Below, one piece after another: positions 29,089-38,382 of a stretch of DNA of 64,000 nt. This DNA is from Pseudomonas vancouverensis. Lineage in GTDB: Bacteria > Pseudomonadota > Gammaproteobacteria > Pseudomonadales > Pseudomonadaceae. Within the stretch, counting starts at the first letter, position 1; every line of letters starts with the position of its first letter. A model generated the notes under the pieces. That model did no database searches. It was not told the origin of the DNA and saw only the letters and a list, made by a program, of their open reading frames with translations. A program made the translations under genes and the position numbers. The stretch covers positions 62,001 to 126,000 of the forward strand of contig NZ_RRZK01000019.1 in assembly GCF_004348895.1 (NCBI RefSeq). Direction: 5' to 3'.

Positions 29089-32000
29089 TTACAGCTCATC
29101 TCGTGTCGGTTTATCTGTCTGCGTCGAAACCCTCAGTCGGGCGATTTGCCAGTCCTCTCCAAGGTTCCCGAGCTGGTTCCAGCCAGAAGCGCTCGTCAAT
29201 ACCCTCATGACCCCAAAGTACTTCAACCGGGAAACAAGGTCTGCGCTACTACCCGAAGAAGGTTGGGACAGAAACTCCCCTTCCTGGGCGGAGTTTGAGG
29301 GTATGTATTTGAGCAGTGCACCGCTGCGTGTCGAGTAGTAGAACGCCTCAATGTTGAACCTCTTGTTTTTCAAAATCAGGGTGCTTATCCAGACCGACGC
29401 CTTTGATGCATAGTCCACCCCGTCCATTGTGAAGCCGGCCTGCGGGGCGGCCATCTGGAAGGCAGCCCTCAACGAGTATTCCACAGGAAACTCAGGAACC
29501 TTGTTTCTTGCCGAGGTAGAAGGGTCTCCCTGGGTACGGAAAATCCGCAGGAAGCCATCGCTGGGAGAGGCGTGATCAGCCACAGGCTCTACGCTCACGT
29601 AGGAATAGGTGTCGGGCCTGACGAGGACGCCGCTTATATAAAAATTCGCTTGAGCTTTGACATGAGCAATACGCCGTTGTGCATGCCCAACCGCATCGTC
29701 GGGGTGATGGAATATCGGCCCCAAAGGCAATACCGGTTTTTGCGCCCACAGGTCATCGTCGGAAATAGCCCTCATGTGCGGCACCCAATCCTGCCCGACC
29801 TTACCCGGGCAAGACCAATAAGCACTGGTCACCAGCACCTCCAGTTCCCCGGCTGCAGCCATCTTGCGAATGTAATCGGTCAAACCGAGTTTGCCCTGTT
29901 GGATGTTGCTCCAGTCACGCCGTGCCTGTTCGGGCGAAGCAAAGGGGTTGGGCTTGAACTCAATTTGGCCAAAGCGATCGGTTGATGGAATGGGATCGAA
30001 GGTGAGGAGTTTCAGGCGCAACAACGCACCGTCAGCGCAGGAAAAGTAAATCGGCAGGTACTCGCTGGGAAGGTAAGCAAGGGTGCGAACCTGGCTAACG
30101 TCGAGCGGAGAGAAGAAATGTTCCCGCGTCTCTTCCGTGGACCCCGGCTGTTTCGTTGCCCCACGCAGGTACACCGCGCTTATGTTGTATCGATACGGTA
30201 AAGCGCCAGAGAATATCTGTCGGTGTTCAAGCGCTGGCTTAAGCGCCTCAACGGGCAGGGTTGCCATGAACGCAGGACTGCGGCCCGGCCCCTTGAGGAC
30301 AAATCCGAAACTCAGGGCTGAAGAGCGGGCGGTCTGGTCATGGACAAAACGCGCACTGTCCTGCGCCTGAATGTGCAGCGGGCTGTATGCCGGATCCGAC
30401 TCAACGCTCTCTGGATCTTTGCTGATTGCGATGGGAGATGAAACGACGTTCGCCACCTTGCCTGGCGGCCCCCACAACGGACTGCCCATGACCACGCGCA
30501 GGTCTCCGGCATTGGCCAGTTTTTTTACCCAGTCTATCGGTGACAACAAACGCTGATAGATCTGCTCTTTGACCCAGGCGGCATCAAGATCGTTTGCCGG
30601 GTTGCCTGAAGCACCGATTGCGATACCAAGATCGGCACGCAATTTTTCCCACAAACCCATCCGGTAACGGACAGTCGCGCCGTCAGGAGCAAACAGGTAC
30701 TCATTCAGTGCTTGCTCCGAATGTGTGAACGCGGTGTAGACGACATCGACCGACAACATATTGCGATAAAGGTCTCGTTCGATGGGCGTCATGACGACCG
30801 GGATCGCCCGCGATACCCGGGAGCGATAGCGCGCAACGATTTTGCAGCCTGCCGGAAACAGGCCAGCGGTGGCCGCGTCATCGGGGAAAACCCACTTGAT
30901 ATCGAAGTTTTCCTGGGGAATGGGGATTGGATCGGTCGCCACAAAACAACCATCGTTGCGAATCAGGATCAGACCACCAAATGCCACTGTCCTGCCCCTG
31001 GGTATTTTCGAGCGGGCATACAGGGCTGCGTCATCCGCGGAAATGAAGACTGGCCCGAGCTTGCGTCGCGACAGGTGCAGGCTTGGTATCCAATGGGGGC
31101 CGATCGGGCCTGTCCTATCCCAACACAGACTGGTGCTGATGACACCTAACTCACCACTTTTGGCGATTACTCTGACGAAGCCGGCCGGGGTGAGTGTTCC
31201 GCGGCTCAGATTTCGCTCAAAATCGTCCAGGCTTTGGCCGACGACATCATTGTCAAACAGATCGGTGCCCTTTTTTGCCTGGTATTTCAGAACAGCGCCA
31301 TCCTGCGAAGCAATATAGAGTGGGATGTTCGGATTGGCCTCATCGATCACCTCCATGACCGGACGTCGTTTGCCGTCGTATATCACCTCGTACAAATGTC
31401 TGGGCTGGATGAAGTTCTGTGCCAGCCAGAGGCTGGTTTCGCCACGTGTAGGCTGGACCCGCTTGACCTGCTGTCGTGAATAGAAATAGGAGTGCGGCAT
31501 GAAACCTTCGGGATAAATGAAGTCCCTGCCACTGCTGTCGTGAGCGAACAAGGTACGTCGCCTCCAGAGCTTGGTTGTCGTGCTGAGCGCAACCAACTCG
31601 GTGGAAATGTATTCCTCCCTGTCTCGATGCTTGAGTATGAAGCCGAACCATGTCTGCTCCTGATCGTGTTGTGCTCTGTCCTTGAAGTCGCGATCGAGGG
31701 CCGCGCCATCGGCTGTTGGGAATACTGCCCCGTAGGCCACTTTGTCCGGCACGATGCGCGCCCATGGCTGCGGAGCGACTGGCCCGCTGATCTTTCCACG
31801 CGGGCGCCAGCGCCCGTCGCTGATGAAGACATGCAGGTCACCAGCTTCGGCCATCGCCATCACCAGTGCTTCGGGTTTTGCCGCCCCTGTCTCGAGATCC
31901 CGGGCCAGCTCGCCGGGTTTCTCCCGATTTCCCAATCGAGTGCGCAACGCTGCCTCGCTCGTCGAGCCGTTTCCAGTGAATCCGATCAGACTGTTCTCTG

Positions 32001-32406
32001 ATCCTGAAAGATAGGCCGGATTACGAGCGCCGAGCAGGACTCGGCACTCGTGAACGCTGAACATCAACAGGCTTGTCGCGGCATCTTCGACCGTCCATCC
32101 CAGCGTTGAAATCTTGTCGGGATCGAGTGTCGATAACGCCGGGTGAGAAAAGAACTGACTGTGCAGCACGTGACCAGGCGGGAGCGCCTGATGCGGAATT
32201 GTTCCGAGCGGCAGCACCTGTGGCTCGGTCAGCACAAACCGGCCATCGCTGCGCTCCAGGATATAGGCAAAATATCCAATGTTACGGCGCCGTCCGACGC
32301 GCTCGTGACCAAAATGCGCGGCGTCGTCCGCTGAAAGAAAGAGGCTGTCCAACACCCTCAACTGAGCAGCCCCCGCTGTGTCTGGTCGCCTGACTTGTTC
32401 ATCCAT
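29089..32406 (-). CDS. Large five-repeat protein, possibly DUF4329-like
   Basis: 1,105 residues from ATG 32406 (MDEQVRRPDTAG), chosen because GGAG lies nine bases upstream; a GTG three codons earlier is alternative. No signal peptide. It is built from five diverged repeats of 205-225 residues starting near 22, 227, 452, 676 and 896. Each opens with a motif like F-x-S/T-A-D-D/G-A-A, continues with a G-x-I/V-L-x-x-x-D/G-x-x strand and T/S-E/D-P, has a central LYIASQDGAVLKY-like strand (four copies), and closes with A-G-D/E-L-x-V-x(4)-x-W-x-x-P/T-G-K/P. The opening motif resembles DUF4329, a domain I associate with RHS-type toxins, but I cannot verify this. It stands alone between the copper and urea operons. 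Confidence 0.75.
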   Translation of the reverse strand: MDEQVRRPDTAGAAQLRVLDSLFLSADDAAHFGHERVGRRRNIGYFAYILERSDGRFVLTEPQVLPLGTIPHQALPPGHVLHSQFFSHPALSTLDPDKISTLGWTVEDAATSLLMFSVHECRVLLGARNPAYLSGSENSLIGFTGNGSTSEAALRTRLGNREKPGELARDLETGAAKPEALVMAMAEAGDLHVFISDGRWRPRGKISGPVAPQPWARIVPDKVAYGAVFPTADGAALDRDFKDRAQHDQEQTWFGFILKHRDREEYISTELVALSTTTKLWRRRTLFAHDSSGRDFIYPEGFMPHSYFYSRQQVKRVQPTRGETSLWLAQNFIQPRHLYEVIYDGKRRPVMEVIDEANPNIPLYIASQDGAVLKYQAKKGTDLFDNDVVGQSLDDFERNLSRGTLTPAGFVRVIAKSGELGVISTSLCWDRTGPIGPHWIPSLHLSRRKLGPVFISADDAALYARSKIPRGRTVAFGGLILIRNDGCFVATDPIPIPQENFDIKWVFPDDAATAGLFPAGCKIVARYRSRVSRAIPVVMTPIERDLYRNMLSVDVVYTAFTHSEQALNEYLFAPDGATVRYRMGLWEKLRADLGIAIGASGNPANDLDAAWVKEQIYQRLLSPIDWVKKLANAGDLRVVMGSPLWGPPGKVANVVSSPIAISKDPESVESDPAYSPLHIQAQDSARFVHDQTARSSALSFGFVLKGPGRSPAFMATLPVEALKPALEHRQIFSGALPYRYNISAVYLRGATKQPGSTEETREHFFSPLDVSQVRTLAYLPSEYLPIYFSCADGALLRLKLLTFDPIPSTDRFGQIEFKPNPFASPEQARRDWSNIQQGKLGLTDYIRKMAAAGELEVLVTSAYWSCPGKVGQDWVPHMRAISDDDLWAQKPVLPLGPIFHHPDDAVGHAQRRIAHVKAQANFYISGVLVRPDTYSYVSVEPVADHASPSDGFLRIFRTQGDPSTSARNKVPEFPVEYSLRAAFQMAAPQAGFTMDGVDYASKASVWISTLILKNKRFNIEAFYYSTRSGALLKYIPSNSAQEGEFLSQPSSGSSADLVSRLKYFGVMRVLTSASGWNQLGNLGEDWQIARLRVSTQTDKPTRDEL

Positions 32407-32446
32407 GAGTAACACTCCATTGAATCATTAGTGGAGACGCACTCTC

Positions 32447-32510
32447 GCACCGCATGAATGCTCAGCAGCGGTAAATAGTTATCGCATCATGCTCGGCACC
32501 ACATGAGCGC
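32447..32510. promoter_or_regulatory. Two candidate NtrC-type sites upstream of urtA
   Basis: GCACCGCATGAATGC (32447-32461) and GCACCACATGAGCGC (32496-32510) match each other at 12 of 15 positions and keep the GCACC left half of the enteric NtrC site, with a weak right half. They lie 96-159 bases upstream of the sigma-54 -24 box, where an enhancer site would be expected. Confidence 0.35.
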
Positions 32511-32605
32511 ACGGCCATGACCACAACGCTTTTCAGTGCCCGCTCACGGTGCAATCCCCGCACCTGAGCATCCTCTCTAACCCACAGGCAAAGCCCTTCG
32601 GGTCT

Positions 32606-32622
32606 TAGGCACAGCCCTTGCT
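32606..32622 (+). promoter_or_regulatory. Sigma-54 promoter for urtA
   Basis: TAGGCACAGCCCTTGCT matches the consensus YTGGCACGRNNNTTGCW at 14 positions counting the three free ones as neutral: only the second and eighth positions differ. GG at -24 and GC at -12 are ten bases apart, as sigma-54 requires. The urtA start codon is 65 bases downstream. Confidence 0.75.
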
Positions 32623-32686
32623 AAAGCCCCTGCAGTAGTCCGCATCTGCCAACCAAGAAAAATCATCAATTCATGGAGATCGCACA

Positions 32687-33952
32687 ATGAAGCGTCGCAG
32701 CTTGATCAAGGCTTTCACACTCACGGCAAGCATTGCCGCAATGGGTATGACCTGGACCGTCCAGGCCGCAGAGACCATCAAGGTCGGCATCCTGCATTCG
32801 CTGTCCGGGACCATGGCGATCTCCGAGACCTCGCTCAAGGACATGGCGCTGATGACCATCGACGAGATCAACGCCAAGGGCGGCGTGAACGGCAAGATGC
32901 TCGAACCGGTGGTAGTCGACCCGGCCTCGAACTGGCCGCTGTTTGCCGAAAAGGGTCGCCAGTTACTGACCCAGGACAAGGTGGCGGTGGTGTTTGGCTG
33001 CTGGACTTCGGTGTCACGCAAATCGGTACTGCCGGTGTTCGAAGAACTCAACGGTCTGCTGTTCTACCCGGTGCAGTACGAAGGCGAAGAGATGTCGCCG
33101 AACGTGTTCTACACCGGCGCCGCGCCCAACCAGCAAGCGATCCCGGCTGTTGAATACCTGATGAGCGATGACGGCGGCAGCGCCAAGCGTTTCTTCCTGC
33201 TCGGCACCGACTACGTCTACCCGCGCACCACCAACAAGATCCTGCGCTCCTTCCTGCATTCCAAAGGCGTGGCAGACAAGGACATCGAAGAGGTCTACAC
33301 GCCGTTCGGTCACAGCGACTATCAAACCATCGTCGCCAACATCAAGAAGTTCTCGGCGGGTGGCAAAACAGCGGTTATCTCCACCGTCAATGGCGATTCC
33401 AACGTACCGTTCTACAAGGAGCTGGCCAACCAGGGCCTGAAAGCCACCGACGTTCCGGTGGTGGCCTTCTCGGTCGGCGAGGAAGAACTGCGTGGCATCG
33501 ACACCAAACCGCTGGTGGGCAACCTCGCGGCGTGGAACTACTTCGAATCGGTCGAGAACCCAGTGAACAAGAAGTTCGTCGATGACTGGAAAGCCTATGC
33601 GAAGAAACACAACCTGCCGGGCGCTGACAAAGCGGTGACCAATGATCCGATGGAAGCCACCTACGTCGGCATCCACATGTGGGCGCAGGCCGTCGAGAAA
33701 GCCAAGTCCACTGACGTCGACAAGGTCCGTGAAGCCCTCGCCGGTCAGACCTTTGCCGCGCCGTCCGGCTACACCCTGACCATGGACAAGACCAACCACC
33801 ACCTGCACAAGCCGGTGATGATCGGCGAAATTCAGGGCGATGGGCAGTTCAACGTGGTCTGGCAGACCGAAGGACCGATCCGCGCCCAGCCGTGGAGCCC
33901 GTTCATTCCCGGTAATGACAAGAAGCCGGATTATGCGATGAAGAGCAACTGA
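32687..33952 (+). CDS. urtA: Urea ABC transporter, substrate-binding protein
   Basis: Periplasmic binding protein of the high-affinity urea importer, 421 residues. An N-terminal signal peptide (MKRRSLIKAFTLTASIAAMG, cleavage near VQAAE) precedes a branched-chain-amino-acid-type binding fold: IKVGILHSLSGTMAISETSL, then VFGCWTSVSRKSVLPVFEE and LFYPVQYEGEEMSPNVFYTG, which distinguish urea-type from amino-acid-type members. It heads the urtABCDE operon under a predicted sigma-54 promoter. A 215-base repeat-containing spacer separates it from urtB, which may uncouple their expression levels. Confidence 0.97.
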   Translation: MKRRSLIKAFTLTASIAAMGMTWTVQAAETIKVGILHSLSGTMAISETSLKDMALMTIDEINAKGGVNGKMLEPVVVDPASNWPLFAEKGRQLLTQDKVAVVFGCWTSVSRKSVLPVFEELNGLLFYPVQYEGEEMSPNVFYTGAAPNQQAIPAVEYLMSDDGGSAKRFFLLGTDYVYPRTTNKILRSFLHSKGVADKDIEEVYTPFGHSDYQTIVANIKKFSAGGKTAVISTVNGDSNVPFYKELANQGLKATDVPVVAFSVGEEELRGIDTKPLVGNLAAWNYFESVENPVNKKFVDDWKAYAKKHNLPGADKAVTNDPMEATYVGIHMWAQAVEKAKSTDVDKVREALAGQTFAAPSGYTLTMDKTNHHLHKPVMIGEIQGDGQFNVVWQTEGPIRAQPWSPFIPGNDKKPDYAMKSN

Positions 33953-33987
33953 GGCGGATTCCGAAACTGAGGCGGACCTGAAACATC

Positions 33988-34145
33988 CCCCTCACCCCAA
34001 CCCTCTCCCTCAGGGAGAGGGGGAAAGGGAGCCGATCTTCAAGCTTTTCAAAGCCAGAGATCGACTCGAATCTGCAAGTTGCAGCACATCGCTCACGCAC
34101 CTCGGTCAGTCCCCTCTCCCTCTGGGGGAGGGTTAGGGTGAGGGG
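33988..34145. repeat. Inverted repeat element between urtA and urtB
   Basis: CCCTCACCCCAACCCTCTCC near the left end recurs, inverted and with a few changes, at the right end (about 34111-34144, GGGGGAGGGTTAGGGTGAGG). Each arm also folds on itself (CCTCTCCC...GGGAGAGG; CCCTCTCCC..GGGGGAGGG). It is an interspersed repeat placed after the first gene of the operon, where it could stabilise the urtA message or reduce read-through. Confidence 0.7.
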
Positions 34146-34167
34146 GCGGTTGAACAGGACACCACCA

Positions 34168-35670
34168 ATGCCAACAGCCATCTACCGCTTTATCTGCGCC
34201 CTCGCACTGCTGCTGCCCATGATGGCCCACGCCAGCGACGCCGAAGACTTCGTCGCCGCCAACCCGACGCAACAGGCCAAACTGCTGGAGGCCTGGGCCG
34301 CGCAACCCGATCCGGCCCGTGTCGAACTGATCAACGCCCTGCAACAAGGCGTATTGACGGTCGACGGCCAGCCAAAAACCCTGCGCCTGAACAACCGCCT
34401 GCGGGGGCTGATCGACACCGCATTGGCCAGTCATCAACTGCTGGCGACCGACAGCAAAACCCGTCTGAGCGCCGCACAGCAATTGCAGAAAAGCGCTCGT
34501 CCCGCACAACTGAAATTCCTCGACCAGCAATTGGCCGGCGAAAAAGATGAGGGTGTCCACGCCGCATTAAGCCTCGCGCTGGCCAACCTGCAACTGGTCG
34601 ACAACGATCCGGCCGTGCGTCTGGCCGCCGTGCGTTTGCTCGGCGAAACCGGCGACCCGCTGGCCCGCACGCGCCTCGAAGGCTTGCTTGAGCCCGGAGC
34701 CGAAGCCGATGCCAACGTGCGCACCGCCGCCGAAACCAGCCTTGCCCAGGTCAAACGCAAACTGTTGATCGGCGAAGTCCTTGGCCAGGCCTTCAGTGGC
34801 CTGTCGCTGGGCTCGATTCTGCTGTTGGCGGCCCTCGGCCTGGCGATCACCTTCGGGCTGCTCGGCGTGATCAACATGGCCCACGGCGAAATGCTCATGC
34901 TCGGCGCCTACGCCACCTACGTAGTGCAGCTGATGTTCCAGCGCCTCGCACCGCAGGCCATCGAGTTCTATCCACTGATCGCGTTACCGGTGGCGTTTTT
35001 CGTCACTGCAGCCATCGGCATGGCCCTGGAGCGCACGGTGATCCGGCATCTCTACGGCCGCCCACTGGAAACCCTGCTCGCCACCTGGGGCATCAGCCTG
35101 ATGCTGATCCAGTTGGTGCGCCTGATGTTCGGCGCACAGAACGTCGAAGTGGCCAACCCGGCGTGGCTGTCAGGCGGTATCCAGGTACTGCCCAATCTGG
35201 TGCTGCCGTACAACCGCATCGTGATCATCGTCTTCGCTTTGTGTGTGGTGGTGCTGACCTGGTTGCTGCTGAACAGGACGCGCCTGGGCCTGAACGTGCG
35301 TGCGGTCACCCAGAACCGCAACATGGCCGCCTGCTGCGGCGTGCCCACCGGGCGCGTCGACATGCTCGCCTTCGGCCTCGGCTCGGGCATCGCCGGGCTC
35401 GGTGGCGTAGCCCTGAGCCAGATCGGCAACGTCGGCCCCGACCTCGGGCAGAGCTACATCATCGATTCGTTCCTGGTGGTGGTATTGGGTGGTGTCGGGC
35501 AACTGGCCGGTAGCGTCTTCGCAGCCTTTGGCCTGGGCATTGCCAACAAGATCCTCGAACCGCAGATCGGTGCCGTGCTCGGCAAGATCCTCATCCTCGC
35601 GCTGATCATTCTGTTCATCCAGAAACGTCCGCAAGGCCTCTTCGCATTGAAAGGACGGGTGATCGACTGA
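34168..35670 (+). CDS. urtB: Urea ABC transporter, permease UrtB
   Basis: First inner-membrane permease of the urea importer. The 500 residues begin with a signal sequence (YRFICALALLLPMMAHA) and a periplasmic extension of about 190 residues with helical repeats, then the LivH-type permease core (about 215-490) with GLAITFGLLGVINMAHGEMLMLGAYATY and RVDMLAFGLGSGIAGLGGVAL. The extension is usual for UrtB and absent from LivH. ATG 34168 gives the signal peptide; the frame opens ten codons earlier. The stop overlaps the urtC start (TGATG). Confidence 0.96.
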   Translation: MPTAIYRFICALALLLPMMAHASDAEDFVAANPTQQAKLLEAWAAQPDPARVELINALQQGVLTVDGQPKTLRLNNRLRGLIDTALASHQLLATDSKTRLSAAQQLQKSARPAQLKFLDQQLAGEKDEGVHAALSLALANLQLVDNDPAVRLAAVRLLGETGDPLARTRLEGLLEPGAEADANVRTAAETSLAQVKRKLLIGEVLGQAFSGLSLGSILLLAALGLAITFGLLGVINMAHGEMLMLGAYATYVVQLMFQRLAPQAIEFYPLIALPVAFFVTAAIGMALERTVIRHLYGRPLETLLATWGISLMLIQLVRLMFGAQNVEVANPAWLSGGIQVLPNLVLPYNRIVIIVFALCVVVLTWLLLNRTRLGLNVRAVTQNRNMAACCGVPTGRVDMLAFGLGSGIAGLGGVALSQIGNVGPDLGQSYIIDSFLVVVLGGVGQLAGSVFAAFGLGIANKILEPQIGAVLGKILILALIILFIQKRPQGLFALKGRVID

Positions 35671-36749
35671 TGAACCAGCCTCTACTGCTCACGGCTACAC
35701 AAAAGGCCGGCCCGAAAGTCACGGTTGCCATAGGCACAGTGATCCTCGTTCTGCTGCTGGCGCTGCCCCTGCTCTCGCTGTTGCCGGTGGACAGCACCCT
35801 GCATGTCTCGGCCTACACGCTGACGCTGGTGGGCAAGATTCTCTGTTACGCCATCGTTGCCCTGGCGCTGGATCTGGTCTGGGGTTACGCCGGCCTGCTC
35901 TCCCTCGGCCACGGCCTGTTCTTCGCCCTGGGCGGTTACGCCATGGGCATGTACCTGATGCGTCAGGCCTCCGGCGATGAACTGCCAGCGTTCATGACCT
36001 TCCTGTCGTGGACGGAAATGCCGTGGTTCTGGACCGGCACCAGCAGCTTTCTCTGGACCCTGTGCCTGGTGGTGCTGGCGCCCGGTCTGCTGGCGTTGAT
36101 CTTCGGATTCTTCGCCTTCCGTTCGAGGATCAAGGGCGTGTATTTCTCGATCATGACCCAGGCCCTGACGTTCGCCGGCATGCTCCTGTTTTTCCGCAAC
36201 GAAACCGGCTTCGGCGGCAACAATGGCTTCACCAACTTCCGCACGATCCTGGGCTTTGGCATTACTGAACCGGGCACCCGCGCGGTGCTGTTTTTTGCCA
36301 CTGTCGTGCTGCTGGTGGCAAGCCTGTACCTCGGCTGGCGCCTGGCACAAAGCAAGTTCGGCCGCGTGCTGACTGCGCTGCGCGATGCGGAAAACCGCCT
36401 GATGTTCTGCGGCTACGACCCACGCGGGTTCAAGTTATTCGTCTGGGTGTTGAGCGCCGTGTTGTGCGGCCTGGCGGGTGCCTTGTACGTGCCGCAAGTG
36501 GGGATCATCAACCCCGGAGAAATGTCGCCGACCAACTCGATTGAAGCGGCGGTCTGGGTGGCCCTCGGCGGTCGCGGCACCTTGATTGGGCCGCTGCTCG
36601 GCGCCGGCGTGGTCAACGGCATGAAGAGCTGGTTCACCGTGGCCTTTCCGGAGTACTGGCTGTTTTTCCTCGGCGCGCTGTTCATCGTCGTGACCCTGTA
36701 CCTGCCCAAAGGCGTGATCGGCCTGCTGAAGAAAAGAGGTGAACAATGA
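35670..36749 (+). CDS. urtC: Urea ABC transporter, permease UrtC
   Basis: Second permease subunit, LivM type, 359 residues with eight to ten hydrophobic helices. DLVWGYAGLLSLGHGLFFALGGYAMG is the typical LivM/UrtC loop, and NETGFGGNNGFTNFRTILGF is the family-specific segment. AALLP-type core motifs such as SIEAAVWVALGGRGTLIGPLLGA occur near the C-terminus. It overlaps urtB by one base and urtD by four, so all are translated together. Confidence 0.96.
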   Translation: MNQPLLLTATQKAGPKVTVAIGTVILVLLLALPLLSLLPVDSTLHVSAYTLTLVGKILCYAIVALALDLVWGYAGLLSLGHGLFFALGGYAMGMYLMRQASGDELPAFMTFLSWTEMPWFWTGTSSFLWTLCLVVLAPGLLALIFGFFAFRSRIKGVYFSIMTQALTFAGMLLFFRNETGFGGNNGFTNFRTILGFGITEPGTRAVLFFATVVLLVASLYLGWRLAQSKFGRVLTALRDAENRLMFCGYDPRGFKLFVWVLSAVLCGLAGALYVPQVGIINPGEMSPTNSIEAAVWVALGGRGTLIGPLLGAGVVNGMKSWFTVAFPEYWLFFLGALFIVVTLYLPKGVIGLLKKRGEQ

Positions 36750-37618
36750 GAGTCACGGCAACGGCTGAATTCATGCTCGAACCGGCGTTCTTTCCACCGC
36801 TGGAGCCCAACCGCGACGCCGGTACCAGCCGTGATGCCCTGGGCCTTGGCCAGCGGGCGGGCCCGGGGCTCAATACCCGTCACGGCACCATTCTGACCCT
36901 GGAGGACATCAGCGTCAGCTTCGACGGTTTCCGCGCATTGAATAATCTGAACCTGTACATCGGCGTCGGTGAGTTGCGTTGCATCATCGGCCCTAACGGC
37001 GCCGGCAAGACCACGTTGATGGATGTGATCACCGGCAAGACCCGTCCCAGTCATGGCAAGGCCTGGTTCGGTGAAACCCTGAACCTGACGCAAATGAGCG
37101 AAGTGCAGATCGCCCAGGCCGGCATCGGCCGCAAGTTTCAGAAGCCCACCGTGTTCGAAGCCTTGAGTGTGTTCGAGAACCTGGAACTGGCACAGAAGAC
37201 CGACAAATCGGTGTGGGCCAGCCTGCGTGCACGCTTGAGCGGCGAACAAAAAGATCGCATCAGTGAGGTGCTGGAGACCATTCGCCTGACCAGCGCGGTC
37301 AATCGGCCGGCGGGTTTGCTGTCCCATGGTCAAAAGCAATTCCTGGAGATCGGCATGCTGTTGATGCAGGACCCGCAGCTGCTGTTGCTCGACGAACCGG
37401 TGGCGGGCATGACCGATGCCGAAACCGAATTCACCGCCGAACTGTTCAAGCGTTTGGCGGGCAAGCATTCGTTGATGGTGGTGGAACACGACATGGGTTT
37501 TGTCGGTTCGATTGCCGACCACGTCACCGTGTTGCACCAGGGCAGCGTGCTGGCTGAAGGATCGCTGGAGCAGGTGCAGGACAACGAGCGGGTGATCGAG
37601 GTGTATCTCGGTCGTTAA
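36746..37618 (+). CDS. urtD: Urea ABC transporter, ATPase UrtD
   Basis: One of two ATP-binding subunits, LivG type, 290 residues. Walker A is GPNGAGKTTLMD, the signature motif is degenerate (LLSHGQKQFLEIGMLLMQ) as usual for UrtD, and Walker B is LLLLDEPVAGM, followed by the H-loop EHDMGFV. About 50 residues precede the ATPase core and are poorly structured, rich in Pro and Gly. The start codon overlaps the urtC stop. Confidence 0.96.
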   Translation: MRVTATAEFMLEPAFFPPLEPNRDAGTSRDALGLGQRAGPGLNTRHGTILTLEDISVSFDGFRALNNLNLYIGVGELRCIIGPNGAGKTTLMDVITGKTRPSHGKAWFGETLNLTQMSEVQIAQAGIGRKFQKPTVFEALSVFENLELAQKTDKSVWASLRARLSGEQKDRISEVLETIRLTSAVNRPAGLLSHGQKQFLEIGMLLMQDPQLLLLDEPVAGMTDAETEFTAELFKRLAGKHSLMVVEHDMGFVGSIADHVTVLHQGSVLAEGSLEQVQDNERVIEVYLGR

Positions 37619-37652
37619 ACCGGCTCCTACCGGGGTTGAGAGGAATTTGAAC

Positions 37653-38351
37653 ATGCTGCAAGTCGACAAGCTGCACCAGTACTACGGCGGAAGCCACATC
37701 CTGCGCGGCCTGACGTTTGACGTGAAAGTTGGCGAAGTCACCTGCCTGCTCGGGCGCAACGGCGTGGGCAAGACCACCCTGCTCAAATGCCTGATGGGCC
37801 TGCTCCCGGCACGGGAAGGCGCGGTGAACTGGGAAGGCAAAGCCATCACCACGCTCAAACCGCACCAGCGCGTGCACGCCGGAATCGCCTACGTGCCCCA
37901 GGGCCGGGAAATCTTCGGCCGCCTGACCGTGGAAGAAAACCTGTTGATGGGTCTGTCGCGCTTTCCCGGCAGTGAAGCGAAGGAAGTCCCGGCGTTCATC
38001 TACGAGCTGTTCCCGGTGCTGCTGCAAATGAAGCAACGCCGCGGTGGCGACTTGTCCGGCGGGCAGCAACAGCAACTGGCGATCGGCCGCGCGCTGGCCA
38101 GCCGGCCTCGCCTGTTGATCCTCGACGAGCCCACCGAGGGCATCCAGCCGTCGGTGATCAAGGAGATCGGCGCGGTGATCAAGAAGCTCGCCGCACGGGG
38201 TGACATGGCCATATTGCTGGTCGAGCAGTTCTACGATTTCGCCGCTGAACTGGCCGATCAATACCTGGTGATGTCACGGGGCGAGATCGTGCAGCAGGGA
38301 CGTGGCGAAAATATGCAAGCCGAGGGTGTACGCGGCCTGGTTACGATCTAA
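37653..38351 (+). CDS. urtE: Urea ABC transporter, ATPase UrtE
   Basis: Second ATPase, LivF type, 232 residues. Walker A GRNGVGKTTLLK, signature LSGGQQQQLAIGRAL, Walker B LLILDEPTEGIQPSV. The ATG at 37653 (MLQVDKLHQYYGG) follows AGGAATTT; an in-frame TTG two codons earlier is not needed. ureD begins only 31 bases after the stop, so the transporter and the urease maturation gene are probably on one message. Confidence 0.96.
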   Translation: MLQVDKLHQYYGGSHILRGLTFDVKVGEVTCLLGRNGVGKTTLLKCLMGLLPAREGAVNWEGKAITTLKPHQRVHAGIAYVPQGREIFGRLTVEENLLMGLSRFPGSEAKEVPAFIYELFPVLLQMKQRRGGDLSGGQQQQLAIGRALASRPRLLILDEPTEGIQPSVIKEIGAVIKKLAARGDMAILLVEQFYDFAAELADQYLVMSRGEIVQQGRGENMQAEGVRGLVTI

Positions 38352-38382
38352 TCTGTAGCGTCCTAACGATAATTAAAAAAAC

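Larger units (their letters stand above)
32407..32686. other. Intergenic region upstream of urtA
   Basis: 280 bases between the divergent repeat-protein and urtA genes. It holds the sigma-54 promoter at 32606 and two related GCACC-type boxes at 32447 and 32496, listed separately. GCAAAGCCCTTCGGGTCT (about 32588-32605) lies just upstream of the promoter. Nothing else stands out. Confidence 0.5.
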
